Below are positions 54,210 through 58,975 of a stretch of 58,975 nucleotides of DNA, one piece after another (within the stretch, counting starts at the first letter, position 1; each line of letters begins with the position of its first letter). Both the position numbers and the translations under genes were made by a program. The DNA lies in NCBI RefSeq assembly GCF_028714215.1, contig NZ_JAQTMS010000032.1, positions 1 to 58,975 of the forward strand, in the 5' to 3' direction. The notes beneath the pieces are model-generated. The model was not told where the DNA came from, made no database searches, and saw nothing but the letters and a program-made list of their open reading frames with translations. The stretch comes from Rhodoferax sp. Lineage in GTDB: Bacteria > Pseudomonadota > Gammaproteobacteria > Burkholderiales > Burkholderiaceae_C.

Positions 54210-55187
54210 TCATTCCGCCTTGATCCCGTTGTCCTTCACCACCTTGCTCCAGACATCCATCTGCTTCTCAATAAACACCCGGGCGGCATCGGATGACCCG
54301 CCGACCACATCGATACCCTGGGAGTCAAGCCGTTTGGCGACGTCGGGCAGCCGCAAGGCCTTGTTGATTTCCTCGTTCATGCGCTTGACGATCTCGGGGG
54401 GCGTCCTGGCCGGCGCCAGCACGGCCCACCAGGCGGGAGCATCAAAACCTGCAAAACCACTCTCGGCCAGCGTCGGAACGTCGGGCAAATTGGCTGAACG
54501 CTTGCTGGTGGTCACGGCCAGTGCTCGCAGGCGCTTGCCGTCGATATGGGGCTTGACCAGAAACACCGAACCGATCGCCAGGGGAACATGCCCGGCCAGG
54601 GCATCGTTCATCAAGGGGCCGCCGCCCTTGTACGGAATGTGCTGAAACTCCAAGCCACCGCTCTTGCCCAGCAAGGCCATGGCAAGATGACCCAAACTGC
54701 CCGAACCAATGGAGCCGTAGTTCACGCCACTCTTTAACTTGGCAGCGGCCACCACATCCGCAAAGGTCTTGAAATTCGACTCAGCCTGGGTCGCCAGCAC
54801 CATGGCCCCAGTGCCAATCAGCACAATCGGAGTCAGGTCCTTTTTCGAATCAAACGGCAGACCCGGAATCAAACTGGGATTGACGCCATGCGTGTCAAAC
54901 ACCACGGCAAAGGTGTAGCCATCGGCCGGTGCCGCCGCGACCGCGGCGGCACCAATCGAGCCGGAGGCGCCACCCTTGTTATCGACAATAACGCTTTGCC
55001 CGAGCTGCTGGGAAAGGGGTTGAGCCAGTAACCTGGCCACCTGATCGACCGAGCCGCCCGGCGGGAACACCGCCACCAGCTTGATCGGCTGTTTGCTTGG
55101 CCAGACCTGGGCCTGTACGCTGAGCGGCGTTGTCACGCAGATTGCGATGGCGATGGCCACAAGCCGGCCCCATGTTTGACATTTCAT
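54210..55187 (-). CDS. Bug-family tripartite tricarboxylate transporter substrate-binding protein
   Basis: ATG at 55187 after GGAGAC; 325 residues. Signal peptide (1-27, ending SVQAQ), then WPSKQPIKLVAVFPPGGSVDQVAR, the typical Bug/TctC opening, IVDNKGGASGSIGA, and GSGSLGHLAM. Bug proteins are greatly expanded in Burkholderiales and bind small carboxylates. No TctAB permease is adjacent, so it is an orphan receptor with unknown ligand. Confidence 0.9.
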   Translation of the reverse strand: MKCQTWGRLVAIAIAICVTTPLSVQAQVWPSKQPIKLVAVFPPGGSVDQVARLLAQPLSQQLGQSVIVDNKGGASGSIGAAAVAAAPADGYTFAVVFDTHGVNPSLIPGLPFDSKKDLTPIVLIGTGAMVLATQAESNFKTFADVVAAAKLKSGVNYGSIGSGSLGHLAMALLGKSGGLEFQHIPYKGGGPLMNDALAGHVPLAIGSVFLVKPHIDGKRLRALAVTTSKRSANLPDVPTLAESGFAGFDAPAWWAVLAPARTPPEIVKRMNEEINKALRLPDVAKRLDSQGIDVVGGSSDAARVFIEKQMDVWSKVVKDNGIKAE

Positions 55188-55320
55188 TGTTGGTCTCCGT
55201 TCAATAATCGACTGTCGGTCGCAGAGCATACGCTGGCGATTCACAAATTCAGCATGGGGTTTACGCAAACATCACCGTCGCGACACCCGGCGCACTGATT
55301 TTGGTTGCAAAATTCACTTC

Positions 55321-56976
55321 ATGGCACGCCCCAACCAACTCCTGCACCCCCAGCGCGAACCCGTTGCTACCCGTCCCGCCGCCACCGTGCTGCTGTTGCG
55401 CGACAGCGCCCGCGGCATTGAAGTGCTGATGACGCGCCGCTCCATGACGGCCAGCTTTGCGCCGGGCGCCTATGTCTTTCCCGGTGGCGGCGTGGACGCG
55501 CTGGATGCCGCCAGCCACGCCCAGGCAAAGCGGCGCGCGACGCAGAGCGATCTGCACCTGACGCAAGCCATCGCCGCCATCCGCGAGAGCTTCGAGGAAC
55601 TGGGCGTGCTGCTGGCGCGCCGCAACGACGGCAGCCTGGCCGAGCACAGCGACATTGCCGCGCTGGACCGCGCCAGGCCTTTTGCCGCCCAATGCCAGCG
55701 CCGTGGTCTGACGCTGGCCGCGGACGAGGTCTTTGTGTTGGCCCACTGGATCACCGACCGCGACCTGGCGCGCCGTTTTGACGTGCCGTTTCTGGTGGCG
55801 CGCATGCCCGAGGGGCAAACACCGGTGGCCGACGAGTCGGAACAATTCGAGCCGGTCTGGGTGCGCCCGCAGGACGCACTGACACGGCACCAGGAAGGCC
55901 AGTTTTTCATCATCTTCCCGACCATACGCACGCTGGAACGGCTGCTGACCTACGAGACGGTGGACGCCGTCTTGCGGGCCTGTGCCGCCACCGAGCAACC
56001 GCTATGGACCAGTTGCCCGCGCGCCGGTCTGCTGGCCGGCCGCGAGGCGCGCTACATGGAGCACGACCTGCCCTACGGCGAGCTGGCGCTGGTCTGCCCC
56101 GACGGCCAAATCGTGCATGCGCTGGACTGGCAGTCGGAAACACCGGTGGCGCTGCTGAAAAACGTGCTGCGCCTGACCGCCCCGAATCCCGGCGCCATGA
56201 CCGGCCCCGGCACCAACAGCTATCTGGTGGGCGACCCCGGCACCGGCTATATCGCCATCGACCCCGGCCCGGCCGACCCCGAGCACCTGGAAAAACTGTG
56301 GCGCGCCGCCGCCGGCGACATCCGCATGATCGTCTGCACCCATTCGCACCCGGACCATTCACCCGGCGCCGCGCCCTTGCAAACCATGTGTGCGCCGCCA
56401 CCGCCGATCCTGGGTCTGCCCTCGGCTGCCAGCGCGCGCCAGCACAGCCAATTCACACCCGATCGCGCGCTACAACACGAGGAACTGCTGACACTCTCGG
56501 GCTGGGCTCAGGACGCTGCCGTCACGCACACCCTGAAGGTATTGCACACCCCCGGCCACGCCGCCAACCATCTATGCCTGCTGTTGCTGGAAGACCGTTT
56601 GCTGTTCAGCGGCGACCATGTCCTGAGTGGCAGCACCACGGTGATCGATCCGCCAGACGGCGACATGACGCGCTACATCGATTCGCTGGACCTGCTGAGC
56701 GCCGCCTGTGCCCAGCACGCCGTCGAATTCATACTGCCGGCGCACGGCCACGTCATCGGCGGCTATGCCGGTGAAGCGGCTGACGCCATCGCCCGCCTCA
56801 AGGCCCATCGCCTGCAGCGTGAGGCCAGGATTTTGCAGGTCATGCAAACCCACCCCAGCGGCACACCCGACGAGTGGGTGGCGCACGCCTACGACGATGT
56901 CCCGCAACAGATGTGGCCGGTCGCCAAGCGCTCGCTGCTGGCGCATGTAGCGCGCATCGAGGCAACGCAGTCTTGA
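55321..56976 (+). CDS. NUDIX - metallo-beta-lactamase fusion hydrolase
   Basis: 551 residues. Residues about 1-200 hold a NUDIX domain with a relaxed box (GG-x5... RESFEELGVL at about 90-100). From about 270 an MBL-fold domain carries TGPGTNSYLVG, THSHPDHSPGA (about 339-349), a GHAANH-type His and GDHVL, close to LACTB2-like hydrolases. Both active-site sets look complete. The substrate is not known; acyl-CoA or nucleotide-linked compounds are possible for the first domain. Confidence 0.87.
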   Translation: MARPNQLLHPQREPVATRPAATVLLLRDSARGIEVLMTRRSMTASFAPGAYVFPGGGVDALDAASHAQAKRRATQSDLHLTQAIAAIRESFEELGVLLARRNDGSLAEHSDIAALDRARPFAAQCQRRGLTLAADEVFVLAHWITDRDLARRFDVPFLVARMPEGQTPVADESEQFEPVWVRPQDALTRHQEGQFFIIFPTIRTLERLLTYETVDAVLRACAATEQPLWTSCPRAGLLAGREARYMEHDLPYGELALVCPDGQIVHALDWQSETPVALLKNVLRLTAPNPGAMTGPGTNSYLVGDPGTGYIAIDPGPADPEHLEKLWRAAAGDIRMIVCTHSHPDHSPGAAPLQTMCAPPPPILGLPSAASARQHSQFTPDRALQHEELLTLSGWAQDAAVTHTLKVLHTPGHAANHLCLLLLEDRLLFSGDHVLSGSTTVIDPPDGDMTRYIDSLDLLSAACAQHAVEFILPAHGHVIGGYAGEAADAIARLKAHRLQREARILQVMQTHPSGTPDEWVAHAYDDVPQQMWPVAKRSLLAHVARIEATQS

Positions 56977-57067
56977 CGCGTTAAATCGGCGCCGAACACC
57001 CGACTCTTGAAAGAGCAGGCTTCGTTCCCAGCTACAGGCCTGTAACTTTTCACCCGGGGGACAGACT

Positions 57068-57886
57068 TTGCCAGCACTCATTGTTTCCTGCCTGGCCCTG
57101 GTATTTGTCCTGTGGCTGCTGGGCCAGCCCTACCTGACCGAGCGCAAACGCCAGCGGATTCGCGAGCGTCCCTTCCCCGCCGCCTGGCGCGAGATACTCA
57201 AGCAGCGCGTGCCCTACGTGCGCAGCCTGCCGGTCGACTTGCAGTTGCAACTCAAACGCCACATCCAGGTCTTTCTGGCCGAGAAGAACTTCATCGGCTG
57301 CGATGGTCTGACGGTTACCGACGAGATGCGGGTGACGATTGCCGCGCAGGCCTGCCTGCTGATCCTTAACCGATCGCGCGGCTACTACCCGAAACTGCGC
57401 GAGATCCTGGTCTACCCCGGCAGCTTCGTGGTCGAGCGCGAGCACACCGACGGCATCGGCGTCGCCCACCATGCGCGCCAGGTGTTGGCGGGCGAATCCT
57501 GGGAGCGCGGGCAGGTGGTCCTGTCCTGGCACGACACGCTGGTCGGCGCCGCCACGCCGGACGACGGTCAAAACGTGGTGATCCACGAATTTGCCCATCA
57601 ACTGGACCAGGAAACCGGCGCCGCCAATGGCGCACCGGTGCTGCCGCGGCGCGACCAGTACGCGCGCTGGTCGCAGGTGCTGGGGGCCGAATTCAGGCAA
57701 TTGCAAATGGCGGCATCGGAGCGGGAAGAGACCTTGTTCAGCGACTACGGCGCCAGCGACCCGGCGGAATTTTTTGCCGTGATCTCGGAAGTGTTTTTTG
57801 AGCAGCCCGGGCGGATGGCCCAGGAGCACCCAGCGCTGTACCGTGAACTGACGCTTTTCTATCGCCTGGACCCCCTCAGTTGGTAA
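57068..57886 (+). CDS. mtfA: Zinc-dependent peptidase MtfA (M90)
   Basis: TTG start at 57068 after a GGGGGA site; 272 residues. N-terminal hydrophobic segment (about 1-20), then the MtfA domain with the zinc motif HEFAHQLD (about 177-184) and a downstream Glu-rich segment EFFAVISEVFFE that supplies the third ligand. MtfA in E. coli binds the Mlc repressor and regulates PtsG. Here the anchor differs from the soluble E. coli protein. Confidence 0.9.
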   Translation: MPALIVSCLALVFVLWLLGQPYLTERKRQRIRERPFPAAWREILKQRVPYVRSLPVDLQLQLKRHIQVFLAEKNFIGCDGLTVTDEMRVTIAAQACLLILNRSRGYYPKLREILVYPGSFVVEREHTDGIGVAHHARQVLAGESWERGQVVLSWHDTLVGAATPDDGQNVVIHEFAHQLDQETGAANGAPVLPRRDQYARWSQVLGAEFRQLQMAASEREETLFSDYGASDPAEFFAVISEVFFEQPGRMAQEHPALYRELTLFYRLDPLSW

Positions 57887-57913
57887 GGCGCGACGACGGT
57901 TAACATCCTGCCA

Positions 57914-58714
57914 ATGATTGCCGACAAGAAACCACAGCCCGAAGCCGCCGCGGCCGAGGAACGTTTGTCCAAGCGTGTCGCGGCCATGCTCCCCTGCTCG
58001 CGCCGTGAAGCCGAACAGTACATCGAAGGCGGTTGGGTGCGGGTCGACGGTCAGGTGGTGGAAGAACCGCAATTCCGGGTCGCCCGGCAAAAAGTCGAGC
58101 TCGACAAAAACGCCAGCCTGATGGCCAGCGTGCCGGTCACACTGCTGTTGCACAAGCCAGCCGGCTATGACGATGGCGCGGAAATGCCGGCCGGGGTTCG
58201 CCCGGCCCCCAACGCACCGCTGGCGGCGCGGCAATTGCTAGAAGCCGGCACACGCGATCCGGACGATCCGTCGGGAATGCGTCTTCTGAAGCGGCACTTT
58301 GCCGCGCTGATTTCACCGGTGCCGCTGGAAACCGGCGCCAGCGGCCTGCTGGTGTTCACCCAGGACTGGCGGGTGGCACGCAAGCTGACGGAAGACGCCG
58401 GCGTGATCGAACACGAAATCATCGTCGAGATCGAAGGTAGCGCCAGCCCCGACACGCTGGCGCGACTGAACCACGGACTGAGCTCAGACGCCAGGCCCTT
58501 GCCGCGCGTCAAAGTCAGCGTCAACAGCGCAGGCGAGGGCAAGAGCAAGCTGCGTTTTGCCGTCAAGGGGACCCATCCCGGCCTGCTGGCCTATCTGTGC
58601 CAACGGGTCAATCTGAAAATCCTGAGCATGAAACGGATCCGCATCGGGCGCGTTGCCCTGGCTCATTTGCCAATGGGCCGCTGGCGCTATTTGCAAGCCC
58701 ATGAGCGTTTCTAG
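57914..58714 (+). CDS. RluF/RluB-like pseudouridine synthase with altered active site
   Basis: 266 residues. S4 RNA-binding domain (about 17-65, RLSKRVAAMLPCSRREAEQYI) followed by a RsuA/RluB/RluF-type catalytic domain (LLLHKPAGYD at about 77; TGASGLLVFTQD). The catalytic motif is normally GRLD-x-x-[TS]-x-GLL; here it reads PVPLETGASGLL, so the conserved Arg and Asp are replaced by Pro and Glu. It may be inactive, use Glu, or act as an RNA-binding protein. The C-terminal RIGRV-x-L segment is normal. Confidence 0.8.
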   Translation: MIADKKPQPEAAAAEERLSKRVAAMLPCSRREAEQYIEGGWVRVDGQVVEEPQFRVARQKVELDKNASLMASVPVTLLLHKPAGYDDGAEMPAGVRPAPNAPLAARQLLEAGTRDPDDPSGMRLLKRHFAALISPVPLETGASGLLVFTQDWRVARKLTEDAGVIEHEIIVEIEGSASPDTLARLNHGLSSDARPLPRVKVSVNSAGEGKSKLRFAVKGTHPGLLAYLCQRVNLKILSMKRIRIGRVALAHLPMGRWRYLQAHERF

Positions 58715-58791
58715 ACTTGCGTGCCCGGCTCTGGCCCAGCGGCCATCCGAAAATATTCGATAATGAAACCAGTATTGATTTGGATCCATTT

Positions 58792-58975
58792 ATGATTTTC
58801 CGTTCTTTCAAGTTGTTCTTCGCCGCGCTGATCGCCGCACTGCTGTTGGTCGCTTGCAATAGCGGCGATCCGACTCCGGCGCCAAGCGGGCTGGCCGTCA
58901 CCGCCGGTGAATCGTCGGTCACGGTGTCCTGGGATATGACTGACGGCGTTGAATACTGGCTGTTTTTTGGTCCCA
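58792..58975 (+). CDS. Lipoprotein with fibronectin type III-like start (truncated by window edge)
   Basis: ATG at 58792 runs open to the end of the window (61 codons). A lipoprotein signal with lipobox LVAC (Cys at about residue 22) is followed by NSGDPTPAPS and then a SGLAVTAGESSVTVSWD segment typical of a fibronectin type III domain. Too short to predict function. Confidence 0.7.
   Translation, partial: MIFRSFKLFFAALIAALLLVACNSGDPTPAPSGLAVTAGESSVTVSWDMTDGVEYWLFFGP

Noticed and set aside
1..58975. rRNA, tRNA genes or prophage
   Set aside because: None seen on either strand by eye; no integrase other than the housekeeping XerC and no phage structural genes.

Overview
The window looks like a chromosomal segment of a facultatively anaerobic betaproteobacterium of the Comamonadaceae, most like Rhodoferax/Albidiferax. 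Reasons: an Mtr-type metal-reduction locus, a fumarate reductase operon followed by the rhodoquinone gene rquA, a murE-murF fusion inside an otherwise canonical dcw cluster, the order dapF-DUF484-xerC, and a GC-rich interspersed repeat. The species assignment is an inference; no rRNA or tRNA gene is visible.

Region 1 (1-17.1 kb, + strand) is an extracellular electron transfer locus. It runs: the C-terminal part of a decaheme OmcA/MtrC-like cytochrome, decaheme MtrA, the MtrB porin, then three ~900-residue decaheme lipoprotein paralogues. Each paralogue has a lipobox followed by a seven-triplet collagen-like Gly-X-Y segment. After them come a secreted helix-hairpin-helix protein, a monoheme cytochrome c, two tandem NapC/NirT-type tetraheme quinol dehydrogenases and a small zinc-ribbon membrane protein. 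A possible route is quinol -> NapC-like -> (small cytochrome c) -> MtrA/MtrB -> surface decahemes. The three paralogues share an FNR-like site centred exactly 29.5 bp upstream of the -10 hexamer (class II, -41.5), a conserved ~60-nt leader and related terminators.

Region 2 (17.2-23.5 kb, + strand) is anaerobic respiration: a nine-heme c-type cytochrome fused to a b-type membrane domain, frdABCD, and rquA. This combination implies rhodoquinol-dependent fumarate reduction beside the metal-reduction genes.

Region 3 (23.5-42.9 kb, - strand) is the cell division and peptidoglycan cluster mraZ-rsmH-ftsL-ftsI-murEF-mraY-murD-ftsW-murG-murC-ddl-ftsQ-ftsA-ftsZ-lpxC, with many overlapping start/stop codons. 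A four-copy 10-bp-period repeat upstream of mraZ looks like the MraZ operator.

Region 4 (43-59 kb) is housekeeping: hslUV, a STAS protein, a zinc-ligand-poor DksA beside a COG0523 GTPase, rlmI, xerC, DUF484, dapF, a carboxymuconolactone decarboxylase-like protein, a Bug-type solute receptor, a NUDIX/metallo-beta-lactamase fusion, mtfA, an atypical pseudouridine synthase and a truncated lipoprotein.

A dispersed GC-rich repeat (short ~75 bp and long ~155 bp forms) occurs five times. One copy is inserted in frame inside murD, one supplies the start region of xerC and one supplies the stop of a decarboxylase-like gene. Two other inverted-repeat families resemble REP/MITE elements.
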